Shown: positions 26,260 to 36,656, numbered from the stretch's first letter. The stretch is DNA of 64,000 bases from Qipengyuania atrilutea (GCF_013370205.1 NZ_JABWGV010000006.1:1-64000), one strand, 5' to 3'. Made by a program: numbers and translations. Notes: generated by a model from the sequence alone, not told the origin.

Positions 26260-27477
26260 TTGTCGGACGCGAATAGGGATACGAAGCTGGACCCGCACAC
26301 CGAAGCGGTGTCCGCCGGACGAAGCGGCGACTGGGCGAAGCACATCGTCAATCCGCCGATCTACCGCGGCAGCACGCACCTCCACGCCGATTGTGCCGCG
26401 CTGGAAGAAGCGAAGCGGCACAACCGCGACGGGCAATTCTTCTACGGCCGCCGCGGATCGCCGACGCAGTGGGCGCTGGCCGACGCGCTGACCCGGCTCG
26501 AACCCGGCGCATTCGGAACGGTCCTTTACCCGAGCGGCGTTGCGGCGATCTCGAACGCCCTGATGAGCGTGTTGTCGCCCGGCGACGTGCTGCTCGTGAC
26601 CGACAACGCCTACGACCCCAGCCGCGGCATGGCGACCGGCCTGTTCAAGCGCTACGGCATCGAGACGCGTTTCTTCGACCCGCTCGATCTCGACGGTTTC
26701 GCGGACCGGTTCTGCGAGAACACGCGCGCCGTCCTGCTTGAAGTGCCCGGCAGCCTGACGATGGAGATTTGCGACATTCCGGCGCTCGCGAAGATTACGC
26801 GGGACAAGGGCGCGGTCAGCCTGATCGACAACACCTGGGCGACGCCGCTCGGCTTTCCGGCATTGTCGCACGGCTGCGACATTACGATCATGTCGCTGAC
26901 CAAGCATGTCGGCGGGCACTCGGATCTCTTGATGGGCAGCGTCAGCGCGGCGAACGAGCGGCACTACCGCCGATTGCGGCTCACCGCACAACAGCTCGGC
27001 CAGCACGTATCGCCCGACGATGCGGCGCTTGCCCTGCGCGGGCTTCGGACCATGCCGCTGCGGCTGGAGCGTACGGCGGAGACGGCGCTCGCGGTCGCGC
27101 GGTGGCTGTCGAAGCGCGAGGAAGTCGCCCACGTCCTGTGCCCGATGCTGCCTGGATCGCAAGGACACGAACTCTGGAAGCGCGATTTCAGCGGCGGCTG
27201 CGGGCTGTTCAGTTTCGTTCTTAAAGGACGCAGTGACGCACACCGCGCCGCTCTGATCGACACGCTCGACCTGTTCGGTATCGGGTTCAGCTGGGGCGGC
27301 TACGAAAGCCTAGCCCTGCCTTTCGATCCGGTCGGAATGCGCACCGCCACGCCTTGGCCGCCGGCGGGCTGTAATGAAGCGGACAAATTGGGTATCCGCC
27401 TCGCCATCGGCCTCGAAGACCCGGCCGACCTGATCGCGGACCTCGAAAGAGGTTTCGCCGCCATGGAGCAAGTATGA
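26260..27477 (+). CDS. metC: Cystathionine beta-lyase
   Basis: 405 residues from a TTG start at 26260. A PLP enzyme cleaving cystathionine to homocysteine in methionine synthesis. FFYGRRGSPTQWALADAL, the LYPSGVAAISNAL cofactor loop, DNTWATPLGFPALSHG and the PLP lysine in SLTKHVGGHSD (Lys215) are typical of the CBL branch rather than cystathionine gamma-synthase. TTG was chosen because the nearby ATG at 26235 runs into a stop after 13 codons and no in-frame ATG lies near the N-terminus. The stop overlaps the mscS-like start (ATGA). Confidence 0.92.
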   Translation: MSDANRDTKLDPHTEAVSAGRSGDWAKHIVNPPIYRGSTHLHADCAALEEAKRHNRDGQFFYGRRGSPTQWALADALTRLEPGAFGTVLYPSGVAAISNALMSVLSPGDVLLVTDNAYDPSRGMATGLFKRYGIETRFFDPLDLDGFADRFCENTRAVLLEVPGSLTMEICDIPALAKITRDKGAVSLIDNTWATPLGFPALSHGCDITIMSLTKHVGGHSDLLMGSVSAANERHYRRLRLTAQQLGQHVSPDDAALALRGLRTMPLRLERTAETALAVARWLSKREEVAHVLCPMLPGSQGHELWKRDFSGGCGLFSFVLKGRSDAHRAALIDTLDLFGIGFSWGGYESLALPFDPVGMRTATPWPPAGCNEADKLGIRLAIGLEDPADLIADLERGFAAMEQV

Positions 27478-28559
27478 CCGCCCCCAGTCCCCCCGCCGAC
27501 CTGCCGGAAGGAGAGAGCACCCCCGCGCCGCTCGAACAGGCGTGGAGCATGGCGGAACGTGCGCCGGAAAGCGCAGTGACGGCTGCCGACGGGCTCAGGG
27601 ATGCCGTATCGTCCCAGAGCGATACCGTCGGCTCCATCGTCGGAAGCTTCGATGCGCTGGCGATAAGCTTCGGCGACACGCGCGTATCGCTGTGGGACGG
27701 GATCGTCGTCCTCATCATCTTCAGCGTGATCCTGGCCATCGCCTGGATCATCAACCGCATGGCCAAATCCGCGATCCGCAGGATCACGCGGCTGGACATG
27801 ACGCAGAGCCTGCTGATCGAGAAGGTGGTCACCATCGGCATCTGGGCCGTCGCCGCCCTGATGACGATCGACCTGCTCGGCATCGACCTGACCGCGCTGG
27901 CAGTGTTCTCCGGCGCATTCGGCCTCGCCATCGGTTTCGGTTTGCAGAAAACCTTCGGTAATCTGATCGCCGGGATCATCCTCCTGATGGACCGCTCGAT
28001 CAAACCGGGCGACGTGATCGCGGTCACCGACATGGCGGGCAACGAGAGCTTCGGGCAAATCCGCAAGATCGGCATCCGTGCCGTATCGGTCACCACCCGC
28101 GACCAGCGCGAGTACCTGATCCCGAACGAGAACCTGATGATCAACCAGGTCGAGAACTGGTCCTATTCCTCCAAGAACGTGCGGATGCAGGTCGAAGTCG
28201 GCGTCAGCTACAATGCGGATCTCAATCTGGCGGAAAAGCTGATGCTGGAAGCAGCAGGCAAGGTCGACCGCGTTTTGAAAGTCCCCCCGCCGACCGCATG
28301 GATGAGCGCCTACGGTGACAGCTCGGTCAATTTCGTGATCCAGTGCTGGATCCAGGACCCGGAAGAGGGTGTTGGGAATGTACGTAGCGCCGTGCTGAAG
28401 AACCTGTGGTGGCTGTTCAAGGAACACGAGGTGGAAATTCCCTTCCCGCAGCGCGACCTCAACCTCCGCGGAAACGAGCAGTTCGACCAGCTCGTCGCGG
28501 CAATCGCACAGCGCGTGGCGGCAGAAAACCCGCCGAAATCGGACGAAGCGAGCGGGTAA
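27474..28559 (+). CDS. MscS-family small-conductance mechanosensitive channel
   Basis: 361 residues. Periplasmic N-terminus, then membrane spans (LWDGIVVLIIFSVILAIAWI, VVTIGIWAVAALMTIDLLG) and the pore-lining TM3 with its glycine/alanine pattern (AVFSGAFGLAIGFGLQKTFG). The cytoplasmic beta domain follows (LIAGIILLMDRSIKPGDVI, QREYLIPNENLM). Opens under membrane tension to release solutes after osmotic downshock. Its ATG overlaps the metC stop, so it is co-translated with a biosynthetic gene, probably by neighbourhood rather than function. Confidence 0.93.
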   Translation: MTAPSPPADLPEGESTPAPLEQAWSMAERAPESAVTAADGLRDAVSSQSDTVGSIVGSFDALAISFGDTRVSLWDGIVVLIIFSVILAIAWIINRMAKSAIRRITRLDMTQSLLIEKVVTIGIWAVAALMTIDLLGIDLTALAVFSGAFGLAIGFGLQKTFGNLIAGIILLMDRSIKPGDVIAVTDMAGNESFGQIRKIGIRAVSVTTRDQREYLIPNENLMINQVENWSYSSKNVRMQVEVGVSYNADLNLAEKLMLEAAGKVDRVLKVPPPTAWMSAYGDSSVNFVIQCWIQDPEEGVGNVRSAVLKNLWWLFKEHEVEIPFPQRDLNLRGNEQFDQLVAAIAQRVAAENPPKSDEASG

Positions 28560-28664
28560 AGCTGCGCTACGCGCTCGCAAACGGCAGTTTCCAGAAGCTT
28601 TCCTAACGCCCGCGATATGCATTCTCGCTGGCAGGTAGGGCCGGTCTCCCGCATCTCCTAGCGC

Positions 28665-29420
28665 ATGAAAATGGGCACTATCCATCTCGTCGGCGCAGGT
28701 CCGGGCGATCCCGACCTGCTGACGCTGCGCGCCGCGCGGCTGATCGAAACCGCCGATGTCATCGTGCACGACGGCCTCGTCGACAAGCGCATTCTCGACA
28801 TGGCGAACGCTAGTGCGCGCCTGGTTTCGGTCGCGAAGCAGCGCGCACGGCACACGCTACCGCAAGAGGAGATCAACGCGCTGCTGGTCCGCGAAGCACG
28901 GGCCGGCCGCGATGTCGTGCGTCTCAAGGGCGGCGATCCTTTCATCTTCGGCCGCGGCGGCGAGGAAGCCGAAGCGGCGCGCGCCGCGGGCGTTCCGGTC
29001 ACCGTCGTACCGGGCATCAGCGCCGCGAACGGCGCGGCGGCGGCAGCGCAGATCGCGCTCACCCACCGGGACGCATCCAGCATCGTCAGCTTCGTGGCGG
29101 GCCAGTGCAAGGGCCTGTCGGAACAGAACTGGGCAGGCCTTGCCGGTACGGGCCGCACGCTCGTCATCTACATGGGCGTCAAGACCGCCCCGCAGATCGC
29201 GGAGAAGCTGATGGGCGACGGGCTTGCTCCCGACATGCCGGTCGCCGTCATCGAAAACGGTGCGCGGCCCGACATGCGCGTGCTGCGCAGCCCGCTCGCC
29301 GGTCTGCCCGATCTGGTGGAGCGCGAGCGGGTCGTAAGTCCGGCTCTTATCGTCATCGGCGAAGTTACGGCGCGCACCGATGCGGCGCTTTGCAATGCGG
29401 CACTGGAGGCAGCGCAGTGA
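28665..29420 (+). CDS. cobA: Uroporphyrinogen-III C-methyltransferase
   Basis: 251 residues. Methylates uroporphyrinogen III twice to precorrin-2, the entry to siroheme. It has the tetrapyrrole methylase segments IHLVGAGPGDPDLLTLRAAR, DVIVHDGLV, VVRLKGGDPFIFGRGGEEA (SAM site), VTVVPGISAANGAAAAAQI and LTHRD. It lacks the CysG dehydrogenase part, supplied here by the protein at 4770. A start at 28665 or the next Met codon (28671) is possible. First gene of a five-gene sulfite-reduction operon; its stop overlaps the next GTG start. Confidence 0.94.
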   Translation: MKMGTIHLVGAGPGDPDLLTLRAARLIETADVIVHDGLVDKRILDMANASARLVSVAKQRARHTLPQEEINALLVREARAGRDVVRLKGGDPFIFGRGGEEAEAARAAGVPVTVVPGISAANGAAAAAQIALTHRDASSIVSFVAGQCKGLSEQNWAGLAGTGRTLVIYMGVKTAPQIAEKLMGDGLAPDMPVAVIENGARPDMRVLRSPLAGLPDLVERERVVSPALIVIGEVTARTDAALCNAALEAAQ

Positions 29421-29713
29421 TTATTCTGACAGGCAACGATCTGAAGAGCGGCGCGGTCGTGTGGTGGGACGGCCAGAGCTGGTCCAGACACGTCAACGAG
29501 GCAGCGGACGTCGGCGACAAGGCGGAAGAGATCCTTGCGCGCGAGGAAGCCGCCCGCCGGGTTAACGTGCCCTACGCGATCGAAGCGGAAAAGGACGCGA
29601 ACGGCGTCCGGCCTGCGCATATCAAGGACCGTGTCCGCGCGCTCGGCCCGACCGTCCGCCCCGACCTTACAATGAAGCCCGCCGATCCGGCGGCGCTCGA
29701 CTGGGTGATCTGA
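29417..29713 (+). CDS. DUF2849 protein, sulfite-reductase associated
   Basis: 98 residues from a GTG start overlapping the cobA stop (GTGA). The start ILTGNDLKSGAVVWWDGQSW and the later segment VNVPYAIEAEKDANGVRPAHIKDRVRALGPTVRPDL-type sequence match the small DUF2849 family, always found beside the siroheme-dependent sulfite reductase in alphaproteobacteria. Soluble, no cysteines. Role unknown; perhaps an accessory or assembly factor for CysI. Its stop overlaps the cysI start. Confidence 0.85.
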   Translation: MIILTGNDLKSGAVVWWDGQSWSRHVNEAADVGDKAEEILAREEAARRVNVPYAIEAEKDANGVRPAHIKDRVRALGPTVRPDLTMKPADPAALDWVI

Positions 29714-31347
29714 TGTATCTCTACGACCAATATGACCAGGCCATGGTGGATGCGCGCGTCGCGGAATTCCGCGACCAGGCGCAGCGCCGCCTGGACGGCA
29801 AGCTGTCGGAGGACCAGTTCAAGCCGCTGCGGCTGATGAACGGCCTCTACCTGCAGCTCCACGCCTATATGCTGCGCGTCGCTATCCCCTACGGCACGCT
29901 CAGCAGCCGCCAGATGCACGCGCTTGCCGACATCGCGGACAAGTACGACCGTGGCTACGGCCATTTCACAACGCGGCAGAACATCCAGTACAACTGGATC
30001 AAGCTGGAAGAGGCAGCGGACATCCTGGCAGATCTCGCCAAGGTCGAGATGCACGCCATCCAGACCAGCGGCAACTGCATCCGCAATATCTCGTCCGACC
30101 ATTTCGCCGGCGCTGCAGCCGACGAGGTTACGGACCCCCGGCCCTACGCCGAATTGCTGCGCCAATGGTCGAGCTTTCACCCCGAATTCGCTTACCTGCC
30201 GCGCAAGTTCAAGATCTGCGTAATTGCGTCCGATCGCGACCGGGCGGCGATGAAGCTGCACGACATCGGCATCCAGATCGTCGAGAAGGACGGAGAAATG
30301 GGCGCGGCGTTCTACGTCGGCGGCGGCATGGGCCGCACTCCGATGATCGCACCGTGCATCAAGGACTTCGTCCCGCTTGACCGGCTCGTCAGCTATGCGG
30401 AGGCGTGCCTGCGCGTTTACAACCGCTACGGACGGCGCGACAACAAGTACAAGGCGCGCATCAAGATACTCGTCCACGAGATGGGCGCGGACGCCTATGC
30501 CAAGGAAGTCGACGAGGAATTCGCGCACCTGCTGGACCAAGGCGTCGAGCCGCCCTTCGCCGAACTCGAGCGCATCCGCACCTTCTTCGAGGACCCTGCC
30601 TTTGCCGCTGCCGGAGCGGACGACGAAATCGACCGGAGCGATCCCGATTTCGCGCTGTGGGTCGACCGCAACACGCATGCGCACAAGGCAGACGGCTACG
30701 TCAGCGCGGTCGTCAGCCTGAAGCCCGTTGGCGGCATTCCGGGCGACGCGACGGCGGAGCAGATGCACCTCATGGCAGACCTCGCGCGCGACTACAGCTT
30801 CGACGAACTGCGCGTCATGCACACGCAAAACATCGTCCTGCCGCACGTTCGCAAGAGCGACCTTCACAAGCTGTGGACCGCGCTCGACGAAGCCGGGCTT
30901 GGCACGCCCAACCTCGACCGGATCGGGGATATCATCGCCTGCCCCGGCCTCGACTACTGCAGCCTCGCCAATGCGCGTTCCATTCCGCTCGCGCAGAAGA
31001 TTTCGCAGCGCTTCGCCGACAACGGCAAGGAAGAGACACTGGGCGAACTCAAACTCAAGATTTCCGGCTGCATCAACGCCTGCGGGCATCACCACGCGGG
31101 CCATATCGGCATTCTCGGCGTGGACCGGAAGGGCACGGAAAACTACCAGCTCCTGCTCGGCGGAAGCGAGGCGGAAGACACATCGCTCGCGAAGATCACC
31201 GGCCCCGGCTTTACCGAGGACGGCGTGGTTGATGCGATCGAGACCGTCTCCGACCTCTACCTGTCGTCCCGCGTAGAGGGCGAGCGGTTCATCGATACCT
31301 ACCGGCGGATCGGCATGACCCCGTTCAAGGAGGCGCTTTATGGCTGA
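29713..31347 (+). CDS. cysI: Siroheme-dependent sulfite reductase hemoprotein (nitrite/sulfite reductase)
   Basis: 544 residues. Reduces sulfite to sulfide with six electrons. The siroheme-4Fe4S ligands are C-x5-C in CPGLDYC and C-x3-C in CINAC, near residues 413-455; the ferredoxin-like repeats have the expected FTTRQNIQYNWI and TSGNCIRNI segments. This is the ferredoxin-type or single-subunit form of many alphaproteobacteria. No cysJ flavoprotein is nearby, so electrons may come from ferredoxin. The start overlaps the DUF2849 stop, and the end overlaps the next gene by 8 nt. Confidence 0.95.
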   Translation: MYLYDQYDQAMVDARVAEFRDQAQRRLDGKLSEDQFKPLRLMNGLYLQLHAYMLRVAIPYGTLSSRQMHALADIADKYDRGYGHFTTRQNIQYNWIKLEEAADILADLAKVEMHAIQTSGNCIRNISSDHFAGAAADEVTDPRPYAELLRQWSSFHPEFAYLPRKFKICVIASDRDRAAMKLHDIGIQIVEKDGEMGAAFYVGGGMGRTPMIAPCIKDFVPLDRLVSYAEACLRVYNRYGRRDNKYKARIKILVHEMGADAYAKEVDEEFAHLLDQGVEPPFAELERIRTFFEDPAFAAAGADDEIDRSDPDFALWVDRNTHAHKADGYVSAVVSLKPVGGIPGDATAEQMHLMADLARDYSFDELRVMHTQNIVLPHVRKSDLHKLWTALDEAGLGTPNLDRIGDIIACPGLDYCSLANARSIPLAQKISQRFADNGKEETLGELKLKISGCINACGHHHAGHIGILGVDRKGTENYQLLLGGSEAEDTSLAKITGPGFTEDGVVDAIETVSDLYLSSRVEGERFIDTYRRIGMTPFKEALYG

Positions 31348-31822
31348 TCCGCAATATCCCGCGGAAGGCGGACTCGGACAGGGCCACGACGAGGTTCAGC
31401 TTCGCTACCGCGACGACGAGCTGGTCGATCACGCGAGCGTAACCGTCGACAGCTTCCTTGCGCAAAGTAACGCGAGCGCCGTCAGGATCGAGCCGGGCGA
31501 CGATACGCGCGAACTGCTGCGGCATCTGGAGCGCATCAGGCTGGTCGAGGTCAACTTCCCGAGCTTCGGTGACGGGCGCGGCTATTCGGCGGCGCGGATT
31601 CTGCGCGAATCGGGATATGACGGAGAAATCCGCGCGGTCGGCGACGTCCTGGTCGACCAGATCGCCTATATGCGCCGCTGCGGCTTCGATGCCTTTGCGC
31701 CCGAGCGGCCGCTCAATGAAAGCGATGTCGAGGCGGCGCTGAACCGCTTCCCGCATGTCTACCAGGCGGCGGCAGACAGCCGCACGCCGATCTGGAACCT
31801 GCGGCACGGGGACGCGGCGTGA
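31340..31822 (+). CDS. DUF934 protein, sulfite-reductase associated
   Basis: 160 residues. Matches DUF934, a family that sits between cysI and cysH in proteobacteria: ASAVRIEPGDDTRELL, LVEVNFPSFGDGRGYSAARILRESGYDGEIRAVGDV-like sequence and QIAYMRRCGFDAF. It has one cysteine and no membrane segment. Biochemical role not established; it is proposed to help reduce oxidised sulfur. Overlaps cysI by 8 nt and cysH by 4 nt (ATGA-type), so it is translated as part of the operon. Confidence 0.88.
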   Translation: MADPQYPAEGGLGQGHDEVQLRYRDDELVDHASVTVDSFLAQSNASAVRIEPGDDTRELLRHLERIRLVEVNFPSFGDGRGYSAARILRESGYDGEIRAVGDVLVDQIAYMRRCGFDAFAPERPLNESDVEAALNRFPHVYQAAADSRTPIWNLRHGDAA

Positions 31823-32598
31823 ACAAGCCGTTTGCCGCGCGCGAGATCGACCGGATCGATACGGGTCCGCGGTTCAACGACCGCGACGCGGAGCGGCTCA
31901 ACCGGATGTTTCGCGGGCAGGAAACGAGCGAACTTCTCGCCAACCTCATCGAAGACGATATCGTCGGCGAACTCGCCACCGTGTCGAGCTTCGGAGCCGA
32001 AAGCGCGGTTCTCCTTCACCTCATCAGCAAAGTCGCACCGAACCTGCCGGTCCTGTTCCTCGAAACGGGCAAGCACTTTCCCGAAACGCTCGCCTACCGC
32101 GACGAACTCGTCGCACATCTCGGCCTGACGAACCTCATCAATCTGACGCCCGACGCGGAAGAACTCGAGGCGAAGGACGAAAGCGGTCTGCGCTGGTCCT
32201 ATGATCCCGACGGCTGCTGCGAAATCCGCAAGGTCAAGCCGCTGACGAAAGCGCTGTCCGGATACGATGCGACGCTGACTGGGCGGAAGGCGTTCCAGAG
32301 CGCGACGCGGGCCAATCTGCCCCGCTTCGAAGTCGATACGTCGGATGCGCAGGGACGGCTCAAGATCAATCCGCTGATCGACTGGGACGCGGCGCGGATC
32401 GCCGCCTATTTCGAAGAGCACGATCTGCCGCGGCATCCGCTGGTCGAGAAGGGCTATCCCTCGATCGGCTGCGCCCCCTGCACGCACAAGGTCGCGCCGG
32501 GCGACGACCCGCGCTCGGGACGCTGGAAGGGCTGGGACAAGACCGAATGCGGTATTCACGAGCCGGGCAGCGACCGCGCCGACCAGCCCTACTTCTAG
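31819..32598 (+). CDS. cysH: Adenylylsulfate reductase (APS/PAPS reductase, 4Fe-4S type)
   Basis: 259 residues. Reduces activated sulfate to sulfite using thioredoxin. SFGAESAVLLHLISK is the ATP-pyrophosphatase-like start, and LFLETGKHFPETLAYRDEL follows. The paired cysteines Cys133-Cys134 (GCCEIRKV) and CAPC (Cys218-Cys221), with the catalytic ECGIH near the C-terminus, are the ligands of the 4Fe-4S cluster found in APS reductases. This favours APS over PAPS as substrate. The stop codon shares a CTAG with the convergent gene. Confidence 0.95.
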   Translation: MNKPFAAREIDRIDTGPRFNDRDAERLNRMFRGQETSELLANLIEDDIVGELATVSSFGAESAVLLHLISKVAPNLPVLFLETGKHFPETLAYRDELVAHLGLTNLINLTPDAEELEAKDESGLRWSYDPDGCCEIRKVKPLTKALSGYDATLTGRKAFQSATRANLPRFEVDTSDAQGRLKINPLIDWDAARIAAYFEEHDLPRHPLVEKGYPSIGCAPCTHKVAPGDDPRSGRWKGWDKTECGIHEPGSDRADQPYF

Positions 32599-33500
32599 AG
32601 CAGACCCTCTTTCCGGTACCAGGCGGCAGTCTGCGCCATCCCTTCCTGTGCCGTAATTTCTGGCGACCATAGCTTCGGCGGCGGCTTCATCGCAGGCCGA
32701 GAGACCCAGTCGGCATGCAGCATGTAGGACGCCCGGTCGCGGGTGAGCTTCGCGTTCTCCTTGCGAAACCGCTCGTCGGCGCGGGCGGCCAGCTTGATCA
32801 GCGCATTAGGCATCGGTAGCGCGCGCGCCTTGCGTCCCATCCCATCGGCGATGGCGGCAACCATTTCGGAATGCGTGTAGCCGCCCTTTTTCCCGTCGTC
32901 GGGTTCGTAGGTATCGCCAATGCCTTTGTCGGACATCGCCAGATCGACGAGCAGTCGCGCCAGATCGCGGACATGGATAAGCGACGCTCTTCCCAGCTTC
33001 GGAACGGGTACCAAGCCGCCCTTCGCGGCGCGGAACAACTCGCGCAATTCGGTATCGCGCGGACCGTAGACCGCCGGCGGGCGGACGATCGTCCAGTCGA
33101 GCGAGCTTGCGCGCACCTCATCTTCGGCAACGGCTTTCGAATTGCCGTAAACCGACAGGCGCGGTTCGCGAGCCGCAAGCGAGCTAACGAAAACGAAGCG
33201 TTCGATACCGCGCGCGTGCGCGGCCTCGATCATGTGCTGCGTACCGCCGACATTAACCGCTTCGAACTTCGCCAGATCGAGCGTGCTCGTCAGCCCGGCG
33301 ATATGCAGCACGGCGTCTGCACCGTCGCACAGGCGGCCCAGCGCGCTCGTGTCCGACAGGCTGCCTTCGACCCATTCGAGGCCCGGAAATGCGCGCGCCT
33401 GCGGGCGGCGGGTAAGCGCGCGAACCGCGCAGCCCCACTCTTTCAGAATGTCGAGAACCATCTGGCCGACGAACCCGGTGCCGCCGGTCAGCGCGAGCAT
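32595..33500 (-). CDS. NAD(P)-dependent epimerase/SDR (NDUFA9-like)
   Basis: 301 residues. An extended short-chain dehydrogenase: MLALTGGTGFVGQMVLD is the Rossmann site, FVFVSSLAAREPRLSVYGNSKA holds the YxxxK-type catalytic pair, and RPPAVYGPRDTE follows. It resembles the NDUFA9/YfcH group, which binds nucleotide without a known substrate. Its stop overlaps cysH convergently. It starts exactly at the last base of proB (ATGA-type overlap), so both are probably translated together. Start at 33500 chosen by that overlap. Confidence 0.85.
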   Translation of the reverse strand: MLALTGGTGFVGQMVLDILKEWGCAVRALTRRPQARAFPGLEWVEGSLSDTSALGRLCDGADAVLHIAGLTSTLDLAKFEAVNVGGTQHMIEAAHARGIERFVFVSSLAAREPRLSVYGNSKAVAEDEVRASSLDWTIVRPPAVYGPRDTELRELFRAAKGGLVPVPKLGRASLIHVRDLARLLVDLAMSDKGIGDTYEPDDGKKGGYTHSEMVAAIADGMGRKARALPMPNALIKLAARADERFRKENAKLTRDRASYMLHADWVSRPAMKPPPKLWSPEITAQEGMAQTAAWYRKEGLL

Positions 33501-34630
33501 CAGAGCAGGACCAGCTGGTCGCGGTGTATGACAGCAGAGCGCGGCGTGTGGCCGAGTATCGCTTCCTGCTTGCTGTTCTGCTTGCCCTTGATCGCGTCGC
33601 AATCTTCGGCGTCGTATTCGGTCATGCCCTTGGCGATCATCCGCCCGACGAGATCGTGGATGGTGATGACGTCGCCGCGCTCGAAATCGCCGTCCACTTT
33701 GACGATGCCGGCGGCAAGCAGACTGCGGCCGTCGTGAAGCGCGCTGGCGCAGCCGTCGTCGACGGTGATCGAGCCGTTGAAGCGCATGCGCCCGCCGATC
33801 CACGCCTTGTAGGCGCTGTCGTCCCGCTTGGGCAGGAACAGCGTGCCGGAAGTATTCTCCGCCGCATAGGTCAGCGGCTTGCGGTGCGAACCATCGACGA
33901 TGGCGAGCGCAATGCCAGCACGTTCGGCGATCTGCGCGGCGAGAAGCTTCGCGGTCATGCCGCCCGTCCCGACGTCGCTGCCCGATTCGCTATCGGCCAT
34001 TGCCTGGATTTCCTCGGTGACGCCGTGGACCTTCTCAAGCCGGGTGGCGTCGGGCTCGTTCGGGTGCTTGTCGTAGAGCCCGTCCACATCGGTCAGCAGA
34101 ATGACGCCGTCGGCACTGCACGACTGCGCCACGCGTGCGGCCAGCCGGTCGTTGTCGCCGAAGCGGATCTCGCCCGTTGCGATGGAATCGTTCTCGTTCA
34201 CTACCGGAACGACGGAAGACTTGAGGAGCCGGCCGAAGGTGGACGAGGCATTGAGGTAGCGCCGCCGCCCTTCGAAATCGTCGAGCGTCAGCAGCATCTG
34301 CGCCGCCGTCATGCCCTGTTCGGCCAGAAGGTCCGACCAGGTCGAGGCGAGCGTGATCTGCCCAACAGCCGCCGACGCCTGCGCTTCGGAGAGGCTACGC
34401 CGCTTGCCGAAAAATCCGAGCTTCTTCGCGCCGATCGCTATGGAGCCGGAGGATACGATTACGACCTCCTGCCCGCGGTCGCGCGCCTCGCGCACGTCCT
34501 CGATCACGGTCCGCAGCCACTCGGTGCGGATTTCCCCGTCATCGTCCACCAGAAGCGCGCTGCCAATCTTGACGACGAGCCGGTGACATAGCGACGGATC
34601 GCTGAAATCTGCCAGTTTATCGATCTTCAT
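33500..34630 (-). CDS. proB: Glutamate 5-kinase
   Basis: 376 residues. Phosphorylates glutamate at the first step of proline synthesis. Amino-acid kinase segments are clear: LVVKIGSALLVDDDG, VSSGSIAIGAKKLG, VPVVNENDSIATGEIRFGDNDRLAARVAQ and GTGGMTAKLLAAQIA. The last ~100 residues form the PUA domain typical of the longer ProB form. proC is also in the window (37624); proA is not. Downstream of obg on the same strand, with a 44-nt gap. Confidence 0.95.
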   Translation of the reverse strand: MKIDKLADFSDPSLCHRLVVKIGSALLVDDDGEIRTEWLRTVIEDVREARDRGQEVVIVSSGSIAIGAKKLGFFGKRRSLSEAQASAAVGQITLASTWSDLLAEQGMTAAQMLLTLDDFEGRRRYLNASSTFGRLLKSSVVPVVNENDSIATGEIRFGDNDRLAARVAQSCSADGVILLTDVDGLYDKHPNEPDATRLEKVHGVTEEIQAMADSESGSDVGTGGMTAKLLAAQIAERAGIALAIVDGSHRKPLTYAAENTSGTLFLPKRDDSAYKAWIGGRMRFNGSITVDDGCASALHDGRSLLAAGIVKVDGDFERGDVITIHDLVGRMIAKGMTEYDAEDCDAIKGKQNSKQEAILGHTPRSAVIHRDQLVLL

Positions 34631-34674
34631 GGCCGCTTAGTTGATACCCGAGCCGGTGAAGTCAAGGCGAGAGT

Positions 34675-35742
<1,068 letters not shown>

Positions 35743-35788
35743 CTAGCGGGCCGGACGCGCGAACGCCAGCGCCGCTACCGCCTTTGTG

Positions 35789-36562
35789 CTACTCGCCGGT
35801 CGGCTGAACGACCGCTTCGCCGGGGACTTCGATCCGGCCTTCCGTGGGAAGCGGCTGCACCACCGAAGACGGCGGCGGCAGGTCGATCGGCTGAAGCCGG
35901 GTATAAGGCGAATAGAGCGATTCCCACTCTGCCAGATCGCGCTGGTACTGCTCGTACTCGCCGTAGAATTCGAAGAAGTCCTGCTCCATGCGCGGCAAGG
36001 CGCGTAGCGCGAACAATTCCAGTTCCTCGCTCGGAACCGTCAGCGCCTCGGTAGAGAGGTCCAGCGCCGTGTCGCAGAACGCGTCGAGCGTCATCGGCAG
36101 CGCGAAATAATTGTAGACCGCCGTCATGTACCGGTCCTGCGGGGCGCGAAAATCCCTGCCGTACCGCTCGCGGAACTCGCCTGTCAGAGCCTTGTTGGTC
36201 GCCGCCAGCACCTTCTCGTTACGCTCGAGGAAGTTCGTGTAGTTCGGCAGCAGCGCCGCGTACTTCGGATCCTGGCAGTTCAGCGTCGCGACGTTGAAGG
36301 CGGAGCGTACGTTCCACAGCTTCTGCTCGCTCGAGATGTAGGCGTTGACCGTGTTGCGGAAACCGTCGCCGGTTGCCGAGGGCACCTGGAAATAGGCAGA
36401 AGCGCCGCGAGGCGGCTGCGGCATGGGCGGCGTATCGATCCGCACCGGCGGCGGGGGCGGCGGCGGAGGGGGCGGCGGCGGCGGTGTCGCGCAAGCGGCG
36501 AGAGCCGCGATGGTCGTGGCTGCGGCGATGCCGCGAAGTTTCGAATATGTCAGGCGGATCAT
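35789..36562 (-). CDS. Lipoprotein with a 13-proline tract, unknown function
   Basis: 257 residues from the ATG at 36562; the frame is open further but the lipoprotein signal starts here. A lipobox LAAC (Cys24) is followed by AT and 13 consecutive prolines (36446-36484), then a mostly helical domain (FRNTVNAYISSEQKLWNVR, PNYTNFLERNEKVLAATN, FFEFYGEYEQYQRDLAEWESL). The proline run probably spans from the outer membrane lipid anchor. No recognised domain. Lies between obg and the Bax-inhibitor gene. Confidence 0.7.
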   Translation of the reverse strand: MIRLTYSKLRGIAAATTIAALAACATPPPPPPPPPPPPPVRIDTPPMPQPPRGASAYFQVPSATGDGFRNTVNAYISSEQKLWNVRSAFNVATLNCQDPKYAALLPNYTNFLERNEKVLAATNKALTGEFRERYGRDFRAPQDRYMTAVYNYFALPMTLDAFCDTALDLSTEALTVPSEELELFALRALPRMEQDFFEFYGEYEQYQRDLAEWESLYSPYTRLQPIDLPPPSSVVQPLPTEGRIEVPGEAVVQPTGE

Positions 36563-36656
36563 TCCCCGCACCCCTTCCGGATTTCGTAATTTCTCGCAGG
36601 ATGCCTCATCAATTCTGAGCCTGCGGTGAAGGACCATGCCTTAACGCATTGCGCGC

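Noticed and set aside
27300-28853. 517-codon minus-strand frame opposite the MscS channel and cobA
   Set aside because: A shadow frame: it covers two well-recognised plus-strand genes and has no recognisable motif.
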